From positions 1,240,001-1,304,000 of the forward strand of contig JAMZAV010000052.1 of NCBI GenBank assembly GCA_024449915.1: DNA of 64,000 bases. The letters are read 5' to 3'. Origin of the DNA: Sweltsa coloradensis. Lineage: Eukaryota; Arthropoda; Insecta; Plecoptera; Chloroperlidae. The notes beneath the pieces are model-generated. The model was not told the DNA's origin. It made no database searches and saw only the letters and a program-made list of their open reading frames with translations. The translations under genes were made by a program, and so were the position numbers. Below are positions 1-12,306 of this stretch, one piece after another (position 1 is the stretch's first letter; the number at the start of each line of letters is the position of its first letter).

Positions 1-1194
1 GGCACGAAAATATCGCACAAAAAATCGACAAAAATCGTAAAAGTACGATATTCATGAGAAATATTTCTTCGATTGTACCCAAAAACAATACACCTCTAAG
101 TTCAGAGATTTCAAAGGTCCTGTTAAATTTTCATCAAGATCGGATATGCCGTTTGCCTGGTAGAGAGTTAACAAACAGACAAAAAAACAAAAAAAAAACA
201 AACAAAAAAACAAACAAAAAACAAAAAAACAAAAAAACACCCGAGCTAAATTTTTTGGGGGTCAGTGAAATTGAAGTCTTCGCTTCGCTCATCCAATTAT
301 TTGCCATGCACTCTTAACACACCATAGACACAACATATTATAATGATCGACTTGTTTGTATCTAAAGATGACAATGAAATAATATCATATTATATTATGC
401 AGTCTTTGAATTTGTTAGTTCTCCCCCCTAGCTCATATCCAACCTTCAAATAATTGATGGCGACATACTGAAACTTATATAATAACTGTCCAAAGAGACG
501 GAAGAGATACATTTTAATAAAAAGTACATTAAAACACTGATGTGAAGAATGTATCGTCAGCCATTACGAAGGCAACAAAGTGACGTGCAAGCTTCTGTTG
601 CCCCGGATCACGGTGTCAATTAGTTGTGTTCAAACAGAGATTCTATTCCTGCTGGCTACGATCCACCTATCGTACGTCTAGTTCGTTTATATAACCTAGA
701 TCTTGCGCACTTTTCCTCTGATCAGTGATTTGTGTTGCTAAACGTTGATTGGTATTGACGCCAAACAAACAATTGTTTCACACAGAGCTGATATCGTTGT
801 TGTTTGGTTTGGTGCGCCGGAACTCGTCGCCAATCACGCACTGGTGATCAGGAAGCAACTGTTGATCCGGTGAATAGTAGGGCATACGTGTCATATCAAC
901 TAACGAGGGTGATCTAGACTAATATTGGTTTACGTGAGTACGTGAGAAAAAAACCACTTGTTTTTTTAGGTTCAATGAGACACTCTCGTGTAGTCTTGAT
1001 TCTATCCACGAGCAATGATTAGAAATGTACGGTAGAGCGTCTGTAGAACGTCTATAAAACAAACTGAAAGTTATCATTGATTTTATTACCAGGAAAAAAA
1101 ACTTAGCATAAAATTAATTAGAAAAACGCAGCCAATGAAAAGTAAAACAAAACAAACCCCAAGGCTTAACGGTCAAGTAAGACCTAGAACTACT
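1..1194. other. noncoding stretch at window start
   Basis: No convincing gene. The first 60 bases are AT-rich with repeated AAAATCG words. A simple A/C repeat lies at 171-238. Short open frames at 52-317 exist only because the A/C repeat lacks stops in several frames (Lys/Asn/Thr runs on +, Phe/Cys/Leu runs on -). The rest shows no repeat or RNA I recognise. Confidence 0.6.
171..238. repeat. (A)nC-rich simple repeat
   Basis: Runs of 3-9 A separated by single C, an irregular (AAAC)n-type low-complexity tract of about 68 bp. It could be an old A-rich retroposon tail, but I see no recognisable element body directly upstream. Confidence 0.85.
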
Positions 1195-1257
1195 GTCCCC
1201 CACTGAAAATCAGTTATATAACTGAGTCGGTAGACATACAAATACAATTTATTTAAC
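1195..1257 (+). repeat. 5'-truncated SINE/LINE 3' tail
   Basis: This segment matches the 3' end of the full SINE at 4528-4919: CACTGAAAATCAGT, then TATAACTGAGT, then an AT-rich tail. It contains the hairpin TCAGTT-loop-AACTGA at 1210-1225, also present at 4868-4883 and 29231-29247. The upstream part lacks the tRNA-like head, so this is probably a 5'-truncated insertion of the SINE or of the partner LINE whose 3' end the SINE shares. Confidence 0.65.
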
Positions 1258-1705
1258 TACAAAGATTTGGGTTGGTCTTAAAAAAACAATTATTTAAAAT
1301 CGAAAGTTTATAAATCTAAATGTCTGTTTTATTGTGTGTAATAAAGTGGTGATCGTATTTTATTTGGGCAGAAATGCAAATATTATAAGGAAGGGATGAG
1401 GGGCGGCGCAGAATCGTTATACAATTGTGTGCACCTAAACGAACATTTAAAAACACTATTTCTAGAGAATTAAAGGCGCAAACTATTTTAACTTGCCAAA
1501 ATATACGGTACTTCATATCGTTTAAATAATTAAATTATGGACCATGGGAACGCGCACTAAATATATGATGTGAATCTCGCAAAGACCTGGAAAATTCGCT
1601 GTAAAGTTGGCGAAAGGGAATCCACGTCAGGGTACACATGTGATTTGGTCAACTCTTACGGGGCAGCGGAAGGAGCTACGGTAACAAGTGCACCGCTGTA
1701 TGATG
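1258..1705. other. noncoding, nothing recognised
   Basis: AT-rich at first, becoming GC-richer after about 1600. No gene, RNA or repeat family recognised. A 102-codon frame (1570-1878, +) is produced by the GC-rich minisatellite, which has few stops, and shows no protein-like features. Confidence 0.55.
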
Positions 1706-1860
1706 TATGCGCATGCGCGCCGCGTCCATGTGCGCCCTCTCCGGGGGATTCCCGTGTGAGTATGCGCATGCGCGGCGCGTCCATGTGCGCCCTCTCCGGG
1801 GGATCCCCGTGTGAGTATGCGCATGCGCGGCGCGTCCTCTCCGGGGGATCCCCGTGTGAG
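1706..1860. repeat. GC-rich 55-bp minisatellite with NRF1-like sites
   Basis: Three tandem units start at TATGCGCATG (1706, 1761 and 1816). The first two are 55 bp; the third is about 45 bp and lacks the CATGTGCGCC portion. Each unit carries the palindrome GCGCATGCGC, which matches the known NRF1 consensus (YGCGCAYGCGCR), and a CTCCGGGGGAT block. The array is CpG-dense inside an AT-rich neighbourhood. It could be a promoter-proximal CpG island or simply a minisatellite; no gene start is visible beside it. Confidence 0.85.
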
Positions 1861-4268
1861 CGCCTCGTTACTTATTAACCCAGAGTCCTCGAGGTGATGT
1901 CAATCAAACATGCCGCCGTGCAAATACCGTCAGAAAGCCAGACAGCTGACATCTCTCAGAAGGAACCAGATCCTACCCTACCCTACTCGCCACGGTATGG
2001 AGTTATTTATTGAAATGGAAAGTTCTGCGGGAAATGTTGGATGTCAAGATGAGGAAAATTGGCGTGAAGCTTGACACAAAGTGAGTAAGAACGAAACATC
2101 GAGGTTGAAATATCGGATTGGAAATAGTGGAGGTTGTGAATTAATAATTTGACTGAAAATTTATGTCATAGACATATTATTTATGTAGGCCTACGCAAGC
2201 TATAAAAAAGTTTGTAACTGAGTACGAGGTTAAGTCAAAGAGTATTCACGTGTTTTTAAGTAGGCGTACATCATTCTTTTACAATCACACCAAATTCTAG
2301 ATGGAGGATGTTTTATGAAAAGTAAAATATAAATCTGGTTTGTGTGACAGGTTTTTAGGTTGCCGTGTTTTAAGCCATCAAAAAAGAAAATTGAAACGAA
2401 AATAAAATCTATAAATAAAATCCGCAAACGACACAAAACTTTTTCGCGTTTCACAAATAGGCCTACGTCTCTTTTGGTGGGAAACTAAGTAAAATTTCGA
2501 ATATGAATTGAACTAAAACGAAAAAACTGACAGAGCGTTGTTATTAAAAAAAATATTGTAAGATCGTGGCAAGCGGATTGTTAGAACATATTGTTTGAAC
2601 CGGCGTTCGGAAACCTGAACAGTGGACGATCCGCGCTGTCCACTGTGCTCGCCTGAATGTTTTATGCATCACACTCGCAAGACGAAGCTGGTCAGGTCAC
2701 TATCCTCGTGACGACACTTCCGGGCACCGAGTCGCAGGTAAACTGCAGATTCCGGCTCGAGATGCTTCTCTCGGGAGAGTTTGACCAGTACGAGAAGGGG
2801 GCAACGTTCGGGTAAGAAAGTGCTGAACAACACGCAATAATATTTGAGATTTCATTCGGTAACAACGAAACCGAAGAGGTTTCGTAAAATTTAAAAGTCT
2901 GTGGTAATGGTAAACCATTTACAAATTACAACTATACTCGTGATACTTCGTGCTTACCATTGAACAAGTTCTACAGTTCTGCGTCTGCATCAACGTCTCA
3001 ATACTGCGGCCGGACGCACTGTCGGACGTAACTGAAAACGCACAACTGTAGACCTATGGCACCTTAAGCACCTTGAGTTGATTAATACGAAAGTAGAAAC
3101 TTCTGGCAGTTTAATATTTATATAATGTTTTTACTACGTCAACTTTTTGAACGCACATTTTTTAATGCTATATGGCAAAAAAATTCCTTTGTATTTTCAC
3201 ATTGTTTAAATATTTAAAGATAACTTTTTATTGAGTTCCGTAATGAACATCGCTTGAGTGAGTTAATTTTCAATTAAAGAATGCAAAAACGGTTGTGCCT
3301 TCTTCTCGAGGTTACGACGAAGATCGCTCGCCCTAGCTTGATTCTGGCTGCATGGCGTAGTAGGGCCTAACAAAGCTTCTGGGGCAACATGGCAGGGGCG
3401 GTACCAGTCATTTATGTTTGGGTGGGGGGACTAGGAATTACGGGGAAACCGAGTTTTCTTAGCGCAGCACGGTGGTAAAGAAAACTACACAGACTGGCAA
3501 TGGAAGCAATGGTAAAGTCATTCTGAAATTATAAATTTTCGAACGATATAAAATTAAAATTGTTGAACAAAACAAGCTAGTTGAGTGACTGCACTCTGGT
3601 TCATTATCAGACGGCAAATATTTTATTATTTTAAAAAGTCAATTATTAATAAATACTCTAAAATCTACAAACGTTTAAACCTTGTGTGAAAACACGTCTC
3701 AACCAAATCTTCTGTTTCTCAATTTTTAATTAGGCACAAACAATAACACAATATACACGTAGGTTATACAAGTAAAATTAAAACAAAGACAATCTATGTC
3801 GATTGTGTCGCCTGATAAATACAATTATAGCAATATCATAAAAATAACAATAACATAATAAAATACAGATGACATTGAATACCATCAAAATATAATTAGA
3901 AAGATACATAGGCTAACATAAACAAAACAATATGATACACATCTCTGAGTACTAGAGGTGAGAGAATAATAGAAAATGCGAATTAGAAATGAGCTTAACT
4001 CTAGCCAGGGTGGCACTTTGATAGCCATAATCACTCACTTATCGTCCAATCTAAGTTAAAATATATATATATCACATATTTCCACTAACTTCATGAGGGT
4101 TTCAAATATAACACCTCAAGAAGAACTTTCACTCATCATGAATAATGGACACCACGCCAGTTTAAATTTAACCTTAACATAACAATAGTTTATATAAACG
4201 TGATAATACTCATTTCTCGAATCGACTTCTGCACGTAAAGACTTGCAATGGAAAGTTATTGTTTGAAA
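1861..4268. other. noncoding
   Basis: No gene found. A short perfect hairpin sits at 2619-2646, in a modestly GC-rich patch at about 2570-3060. From 3560 to 4260 the DNA is strongly AT-rich and featureless to me. Small frames at 2230-2454 and 2700-2918 (-) show no protein-like character. Confidence 0.55.
2619..2646. other. perfect 9-bp inverted repeat
   Basis: ACAGTGGAC at 2619-2627 pairs with GTCCACTGT at 2638-2646 around a 10-base loop. No poly-T or gene end adjoins it. It may be a small RNA hairpin, a protein site or chance. Confidence 0.5.
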
Positions 4269-4286
4269 TGGTGGAGGTGCCGGGTC
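4269..4286 (+). repeat. dispersed 18-nt motif, copy 1
   Basis: Exact TGGTGGAGGTGCCGGGTC, followed by GAGC. On the - strand it reads TCGACCCGGCACCTCCACCA, extending the match to a tRNA T-loop/T-arm/acceptor/CCA end. One of nine copies in the window. Confidence 0.9.
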
Positions 4287-4527
4287 GAGCTAAAAATTGA
4301 AATAAATCGAAAATTAAAAATATAGAGTCTTAACAACCACTAGAATCTTATAATTACACGCAAAAACACTTCCTAATCAAATATAATTTAACATTTATGT
4401 AAATGTAAAATTATTTGTATTTTTAATATTTCATGTTATACAGTTTCATTCCATTGAAATAAATTAGGCATCGACAACATATGGAAATTAACAATATACT
4501 TGGGTAAACGTAAATTTTAAATCTCGT

Positions 4528-4919
4528 GGCTTTTGTGGCTCGTTGGTCTTGTGGTTAGCGTATTGCTTCCATGCAGAGTCAGGTTCGATTCCGCTAAAGT
4601 CAGAAGTTTTTTACTTCTGATTTGACTTCATCTAGTTTTGTCTTGAGTTGAAACGGTGACTTGAGCGTCCTAGCACGAAGCACATAATAATTTCAGAGTT
4701 GTTCTGAATCGCTTGTTGATTCTGCGTTGATTCGCGGTGTTCGCACTGTCCATATCACTGATTGCTATATTTCCTATTAAATATCGATCTTTGGTGGTTA
4801 TCGCTCACTCGTCGATTGCGTCGGCCTGCAGGGTTGCTGGTCGCTTGATTTAAAGTCCCACTGAAAATCAGTTCTATAACTGAGTGGTAATCTAAATAAA
4901 ATTATTTATTTATTTATTA
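4528..4919 (+). mobile_element. full-length tRNA-derived SINE with LINE-like tail
   Basis: A tRNA-like head carries a box A-like TGGCTCGTTGG (4536-4546) and a perfect box B GGTTCGATTCC (4582-4592), the internal RNA polymerase III promoter arrangement. The head is followed by a body of about 260 bp and a 3' tail at 4857-4919 with the conserved hairpin TCAGTT-CTAT-AACTGA and a final (TATT)n-type tract. A second copy in opposite orientation lies at 12870-13082. The tail occurs without the head at 1195 and 29225, as expected if the SINE shares the 3' end of a partner LINE that supplies its reverse transcriptase. No clear target duplication was found by eye. Confidence 0.8.
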
Positions 4920-7900
4920 TAGTTGCTAGTTGCTATAAAATGAGGCACCAATGGAATGTATTGTTTAAGGTTGGTCGATATTGAAAAATATAAGGGTGTA
5001 CATGCAACTGGTTGAGGTATCGCGGGAATGTTGAGATATAAAAAAGTGTTCTGAGTGTGATAATGATACAGTAACACGTGTTTCGCTAGTTGATGCCGTC
5101 TGACCTTGTGTAAACGTAACAAGGAGTAAATAAATATACGAAACTTGTGAGCGAACTCAAACGTAGACTTGTCTAGCGGAAATAACCTTCCCTCTATACG
5201 ACCTTAATTAATTAAAACGAATAAATAAAATCATAGAGATGAAAATTAAAATGGAATATTCACCCGCATGGAGCGTTTTAATTGCTCGCTCGTGCGCAAT
5301 CGCAAACAGGGGTGCGCCGAGAATGAACAAAAGATCACGCTTTTGTTTACGAGATATCACATTTTAATCAGTGGCAAACGCCTTGACGAGAAACGTGTAC
5401 AATGGCCGCTACTTTGGGGCGCGTTATCAGTGTTATCAGCCGGTTTCTAGTTGACTTGTCCGCAGCGTCAGGTAAGTAAGGAAGATACTCGTGACGTCAT
5501 TAATCACGTGACGACGAGGGAAGATACGAGGCAACACCAAGATACTATACAGGATGAAGAATCAAATAGACCTGTGTTGGTAGCCGTAACTTGTAAGCGT
5601 CAACATGCACTAATGTTTCAGAGATTAAAATTTTATTCGATATCAGTTAAAATTTACATTTACAGCGCACGTAATCCGAATCGTTTACAACAACTAACGA
5701 CAACTACTAATGCGCAGTTCAACGGTTCGTAGTGACGGTGTTTCTGCAGGGTTTACTTTCCTTTTCTGTGTTTGACTCGTCGTAAGAGTCATGTAGTAAG
5801 ATTTGAATTTTGTGCAATTCGTTTCATCTTAGACCGTCAACTTCCTGACCAATTTAGGCAAAATTTACAAAATCAGCCATCGTCCAAAATTACAGTTTTG
5901 AAGATTATAACAATCATAGATAAAATTCATTTCTCATTTCCCCCATTTTTTGAATCTCCTTGTTTTAGTTTTGAAATAAAAAACATAAAAAAAAAACATG
6001 GCCCGGTACCATGGCATTTTCTTAGTTTCGATAATAGACATAGAAAAATAAGAGACTTAATAAAAATACCGAGTTTAAGGAACACCGATGCAACAATGCA
6101 ACACTATTGATACAGTGGGTGTGTAATATCCATATGCGAATTTTATGAAAGGATGTTGTCTGAAAATTCAAGGTTGAATAAATACTATTAGCGAGATTTA
6201 GTAAACAAGAACACAAAAGTTGGCATTGGAAACTACCCCATTATTTGAAGACAACTCACTTCCAACCCCTCCAAAACTTAAAACGACCATCCTCCAAGTT
6301 CCGTGCGTGAAGCCCATCAATGACGGCCGCAGCTACATCACCTGTCAACAAAGTGGTCGGGAGTGTCTAAACATGACACTTCTACAGTTCGCCATCTTGT
6401 CTCAATCCGTTCTACCCACGTGGCGTGTAAACAGTGCGTGACACCCTGGCGACACGACAATCTAGTTTTACATTAATACCCGCCTAGTTCACAGTAATAC
6501 GATGTCGTTGTACCGCGATACGCGTATCCGGCTTATTCGACTCGACGCTTATCTTTCTCCAATATCGAAAGTTATTATTACACGGAGTTCTTTTGGCCTA
6601 CCTACTGTAATCTATACGACTGTGTGCTTAGGCCACCATTGTATATACTGAAATAGATTCGTCCAATTAGGAACTTTATCAATCATCTAACACGTGACTC
6701 ATTTCAATAATGGCCGTTTCATGCGGCACGAGACCAGAGCTACGTGGACGAGGGCGACAGAGCGGCGCAATTCGGAACTACGTAGTAGCAGATCGCGGCG
6801 CAGTTTCACACCCCAATCACGGGGATGAGATGTGATATTGAATGTGATTGTATTGCAGCTGCAGGAACGGGATGGCGATTTACTAATTGATACAACAAAA
6901 CACATTGTTATTGCACGACCTATATCGTCACTTGAAAAGCCTTGAGCACCCGTCAGTGGTGACATCAATAATTATTCCTTAGATCCACTTTCAAGACATG
7001 TATTTATGTTTTTTAGTGTTAAGATGTAACAATACCATACAATAATATTTAATTTGTTGTACAATGTACAAAAGACAAGTCAAAAATGACGACGTCCGAA
7101 ATTATTAATTCTTCACTTCACCAGTTATACACGAAAACGTATGAGTTGCTGGTAATAGTTTCGGAAGAAATTTCGCATATATTTGTAACTGAGTTACTAC
7201 GTCTCTTACAAATAAATTCGTTCGTGTTATAGAACATCATTATGACAGATTAAATCCAATAACCAACATATCAGTTATTTAAAACAATCGCGTTAATATT
7301 TTAACGGTAATACCACAGATAATGTATTTTTTTAAATCCTTCTAGGTAAATCTGGAAGAGTTGTACTCTCGGTTAGTACAGACGGATTAAGAAGGGTAAG
7401 CCTCTCTTCCTGGTTCTCATTCATTGCTCACTCATTCGACGTTTTAATCAACCTTCGAGCAAAAATATTACTGATTAAAATAAAATACAACTCTGCACAC
7501 TAGGTAGGCTAAATGGTTACAGAACCTTGCGTTGCGTGCTAATATATTGACCTACGATCGAGAGTTCCTCGCATATAGACCTACGTGTCTATAAAATATA
7601 GTTTCATAGTGAGAATGTAATAAATTCACCCGAATGGCCGTCGCAGGGCATGGAAAGTGAAACTTATGGACCCAAGAGAAAACGAGTACAGATATTTGGA
7701 AAAAACTTTAAAATCAAGATACATCGGCATCGAGGTTTGACAAAGTGCTAAGGCATCTCCTATATCCTACCCATCCATGAATCCAGCCAATTGGGAATTG
7801 GAGGTGACTTAAAACTTGCTGCAAGGTAGTCTAGATACACAACAAATATAAACCACACGAAAGAAACTAAAAACAGTCGTGCGAATGTCTGAGTAGATAT

Positions 7901-8405
7901 ACCCTCTTGGAAAACTTTGCTTTTACTTTAATTTTTCAAGGCCCAGGCGAGAGAAGGTGGTTAGCACAAACTGTTCTCTCACTCGTATTGTCATTCATTA
8001 TTCACGGGTATCCATTATCCTGCTCCTTGCGGCTCACCGTCCGCAAACAGCTGACTTGCTCTCACGCGGGACTCTCTCGGAAGTCAGCGGGAAGTTTTCA
8101 TCTCTGAAGGGGCAAAACTCTCCGGCGTACGTGCACGGCTACTATATCTTGCACCCTCGTCTCAACTACGCGAGGGGTATTGCCAACTACGCGTCCCTAT
8201 CTGACCCTATCTCTATATAGTGCGACACCTGCGAACTATGGGCGGACAGACAGACAGACATTGACGGCGCGAGGTTAATTGAGACGATGATAGGTGCCGA
8301 TCAAGTCATCGGAGAACGCTTTTCACGTCACGTTGGAAGGAAGGTGTAGCATTAAAAATAAAGGTGCCTTCCATCAACAAACACTACCAACGAACATCTA
8401 AAATT
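4920..8405. other. noncoding
   Basis: No recognisable gene. Several 60-112 codon frames (5268-5732, 5772-6110, 6220-6441 on +; 6699-6968 on -) lack domains and splice context, so I treat them as chance. A moderately GC-rich patch at 7950-8290 ends in a CTATATAG box near 8214 and a short CAGA repeat near 8250. This could be a promoter-like segment, but nothing downstream supports transcription. Confidence 0.5.
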
Positions 8406-8432
8406 CCCCCCCTCCCCCCCCCCCCCCCCCCC
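8406..8432. repeat. poly-C tract
   Basis: Near-uninterrupted C run of about 27 bases with one T. It is G-quadruplex-prone on the - strand and its length is likely to be uncertain in an assembly. Confidence 0.95.
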
Positions 8433-10199
8433 GGCCAAGATAAATTCGACTGAGCACTCCGTTCCAACGTATCATATTTTAGGTTTCTCTCCACTCGGTT
8501 TGGTGAAGATTGGCTCAATCGACTTCAAACAGTAGCCCTACATGTATTAAAGCACACTACATTGAAACACTATTAGGGACACTGGACAGACAACACAAGC
8601 GTATGCCCACATACTAGAGTTTACATTGTGATATTGAAATCCTAGAAGTGGAATCTTCTTGATGATTAGTACTGCATCATTAATACGTCAAAGCGCAGGC
8701 AGATATATTCTGCGTGAGTAGCATATTCAACTAATTACACTACCGAAACAGCGAGCACTATTATATTCGGACTAGTGCGGTTAGTGGTCATTTAGGCTCA
8801 ATTCGGATGGACTGTCGTGAACAGACCGTTCAGGGGTTGGAAAACATGAAAAGGCGAGTTTAATACAGTTCAATTTGCTCTAATTTCCTATCTTAGTTTA
8901 GATGGTGATTAAAAGGTTTTCAGTTAAAATGACGTTGAGTATTAAATATATTGTCTCCAGCTTCCACAAGAACACATATTTTAGGACGCAAGCAAACAAG
9001 TTTGAACTTTTAATTCCAAAATTACGAATCGGATATTATCAATGCTGATAAGTGTAGCATGCATGTATAGGCTATAGTGATACATATGGCTACAAAAATG
9101 AATTAAACGTCTTTGGCTACTGTGTATAGCGTGCATGACGCTCTATTTATTTTTAATAGCTTGTTTATTATGAAATAAACGTCAATTTCAGAGATACCTA
9201 CCGGTTGTGAAACGTTGCTCATCAGATGCAATTGAGCGATTGATAATTGGTATGGCGGTTACATGATGGAAAGAACGGGCACACGCTATTTTTCACAAAC
9301 GTATAATTACAGACCAATGTAATGACGCGAATACAATAACAAGTAATTCAAAATGTAATTTAACACCATAACGGATGACTGCCAATCAGGAATGTAACAA
9401 AGGGTGCGGCACACAATGCTTATTGCGTTTGGACATTGAGTACACACGGAACAAGTTCTTTGTGCGATTCATGATTAAACCAACTCATCGAGCTGAGCAA
9501 CCGAGCAGGGAATTTTCTAATTGAGGTATTCAGCTAAACATTCTAACTACTATAATGTGTGTAGTTTCGAAATGAGTTGAATTTAATCAAACTAGATTGC
9601 GAAATTCTTTTAAAGGGTTAACAACAAAAAGTGCTCCCGTTTCTAAAATGCTTGAACGTTAGGCTTTTAATTCTGAACCCTGCGATTTGTCTCGATTGTG
9701 TTGATCGGGCAAGAATGAGCACAAGCACACACTTGGTGCCATGAATGGCGTGGGTATGGAGCGTGCACAGATTGAAATGGAACGTTGCAAACAATATAAG
9801 CTTACATACCCGAAAGATTCCAAGCCCAGATGCAATTCTGCATCCAATTTCTCCCTTACAGTAATCACAATTAGTTCATAATTTAACAGTGCCAGGCATG
9901 GAAAGAAAGAGCAGACTGTTAAATATTTAATCCCTACAGTAATCACAATAATAAATGAATAATCAAGTGTCACAAGTTGATGCCGAGGAGGAAATGTACA
10001 TGTTTGCATGAAACGGTGCACTAAACCTTTTTGGATGATTTTATGATGTGGACTGATTTATATAATATTCACAATGAATTTGATGCCAAAACAACTGAGA
10101 AAGTGTGTGCAAGTATTGTGCTAACAAACGTAAAGCTTCAGTTATATTTAGCTACCTGTTAGTTTAAGTCATTAAATAAATTAAAAATATAAATTAATC
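8433..10199. other. noncoding, nothing recognised
   Basis: AT-rich DNA. The longest frame, 120 codons at 9659-10021 (-), has no recognisable domain and a mixed hydrophobic composition typical of chance frames. Confidence 0.5.
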
Positions 10200-10201
10200 A
10201 A

Positions 10202-10276
<75 letters not shown>

Positions 10277-10280
10277 ATAC
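10200..10280. repeat. (AAAT)n microsatellite
   Basis: About 20 uninterrupted tetranucleotide units. It may be the expanded tail of an old retroposon, since the SINE/LINE family here ends in the same type of repeat, but no element body is recognisable beside it. Confidence 0.97.
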
Positions 10281-12306
10281 GTAAATGAACGTAGAGTGGT
10301 GGTAACTGATCAGGTTTGGCCAGATTGACCGATTACTGGGTGGGGTTGGAGGTGGGGGCCAAGAGGTGGAGCAAGGAGGGTGAAGTTGACAGGACACGGG
10401 TCTCACAGGCGACTCTGACCCCTGTGTCATCCCTTATCGGAACCAAGCTAGGAGGGAGGTGATTTGATTGATCGGTAGAGCTCGAATAAACTCACGTGCA
10501 TCTCTATACACGAATAAAACAAGGTTATTACATCACATTTTGTATAACCTCGCTTATACTGGTGAATCCTATTCGATTTCGAGTCAAGTAACCAATCCGT
10601 GCATAAAAACTAAAAAAAAAGTAAAGTATTGCTCCAATATTGTAGACGTCTACTTGCTACGTTTTATAAATTTAAATGTCACCAGTAAGACATAAACTAT
10701 GATACCTCAAAGTGTTCATATAGTTATCCAATTGTTCTATAGTACTTGTATGTTTAAAATATTTTGCATTACATGTAATTCAAAGGAATAAACCAATGAG
10801 AAAAGCAAGGCACAGTAATAAATATTACACTAGTTAGAGAAGAAAAAAGTTTCATTGGTGTATAGTCACAATAGCCAAAGTTCTTCGTAAAAAGAATAGA
10901 AGCACATTTGAAATTTGAACAACGGTTAACACAACTAAGAGACAGCACATGACTTGTGTTAAATTTAGTTTCCCATGTAAATATAACAAATAAACGAAGG
11001 AACTCATGTTGGTTCACCCATCATTGCGAGTATATAAATGACCAAACGTCTCGACCGAACCAAACCACGAAAAATAGTCTACGTTTAGTCTTTCTGCGAA
11101 TTGAATGATTTACAACCATTGACAAGACATAAATTACCACATGACATTTATTTCTGGCGATTTGAGAATGAACTTAGCTTTTAAGTGCCTTCTAGACGAG
11201 AGCATATAACAATGGACATTTTTCTCGCTAGAACGTTTAAAACTTTACTACTTTTCAAGCTGGCGTTACAAGTTTTAGTTGTTTTTAAGCAGCTGGCGAA
11301 ATGTGGTTAGAAGGTAAGCATTGGCAAGCATAGTCAATTATCATAAACCAGAAATAAAAAGGTTACAAATAAATGGGCGTAGAGTCCAAATCTGTCCCAC
11401 AAATAAAAATAAATAAACGTTACATGGCTATTTTTTTTTTACAATGTTGCCTGTAAAACATTGGAACCGAGATTTATTATTCAGTGATTTACAGCGAAAT
11501 CGTGTATCCGTCGACTAGGTCAAATTTTTATCTGGGTTAGATTATAATAACATATTCATTATAACCACCACTAATTTATGTAAATTGACATAAAAGTCAA
11601 AGTGATTCCACGAAAGAAATCTGGAATTCGGTCAACCTCCCGGAAAACCGATATCACACCAGGTATCTGAATACTTTTCCACGCAAACATTCCATTTTCG
11701 AGTGTTGTACATTGAAAAGTAATGTCGGGTAACATTCGCATGCATGCAGTGACCAACATGTGACATTCTGTCAACATGTCATGTTAATTGGCGAGATGGC
11801 GCCACCGAGTCTGCGTGTTCGTGCCCCGGCGGGGTCACGTGGATCTCCGGCCGAGACACTGGTCACGGCCTAGCTTCGACATGCATGCGGACAGCCAGGC
11901 GCCGAGATAATTATAGACTAGCCGACTCGCACGAAAATACTTTTCTTTTATTGGTATATCACAAAGATTTGAAATATTGATACTATGGTTTTGTATAAAG
12001 TGGTTTTACTGTTTTGTCGATAGCGATTGCCGGATGATAGTTGTTCGAATTTTATTATTATCAAACCAAAGTTCATATCAGTAAAACTCGTGTAATAATA
12101 GAAAAGCTGGTGTTCTGAATTATTCATTTTACAAAATATTTACTTTTTGTTTTAAAAAAAAATGTGTGTTTGAATTGCTACATAAAATCAACGGCTAACG
12201 GTTCTTTTGGTCTTTCCAAAACCGATACACCAGTGACCAGTCAGTCGTTACTGACCAAACATAACAGAGTTCAACGTACCCAGCACATGAAAACTGGGAG
12301 GTCAAT
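10281..12306. other. noncoding, with a small GC-rich patch
   Basis: No gene recognised. A compact GC-rich segment lies at 11785-11930 (separate entry). The remainder is AT-rich and contains only short chance frames. Confidence 0.5.
11785..11930. promoter_or_regulatory. candidate regulatory or CpG-rich patch
   Basis: About 145 bp of GC-rich DNA in an AT-rich setting. It carries GAGATGGCGCC near 11793 (similar to the YY1 core AAGATGGCGGC) and a CACGTG E-box near 11836. No transcript start or neighbouring exon is visible, so regulatory function is inference only. Confidence 0.25.

Noticed and set aside
52..317. Opposite-strand open frames across the A/C repeat
   Set aside because: Composition is dictated by the simple repeat (Lys/Asn or Phe/Cys runs); no protein features.
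1570..1878. 102-codon frame over the NRF1-like minisatellite
   Set aside because: The GC-rich repeat lacks stops on both strands; the repeated peptide is a by-product of the 55-bp period.
8205..8225. TATA-like CTATATAG as a core promoter
   Set aside because: No downstream exon or initiator evidence; such boxes are common by chance in AT-rich DNA. The same applies to TTTAAATAAGG near 31577 and TTTATATATAG near 53680.
9659..10021. 120-codon frame on the - strand
   Set aside because: No domain, no codon or splice context; within the length expected by chance in 64 kb.
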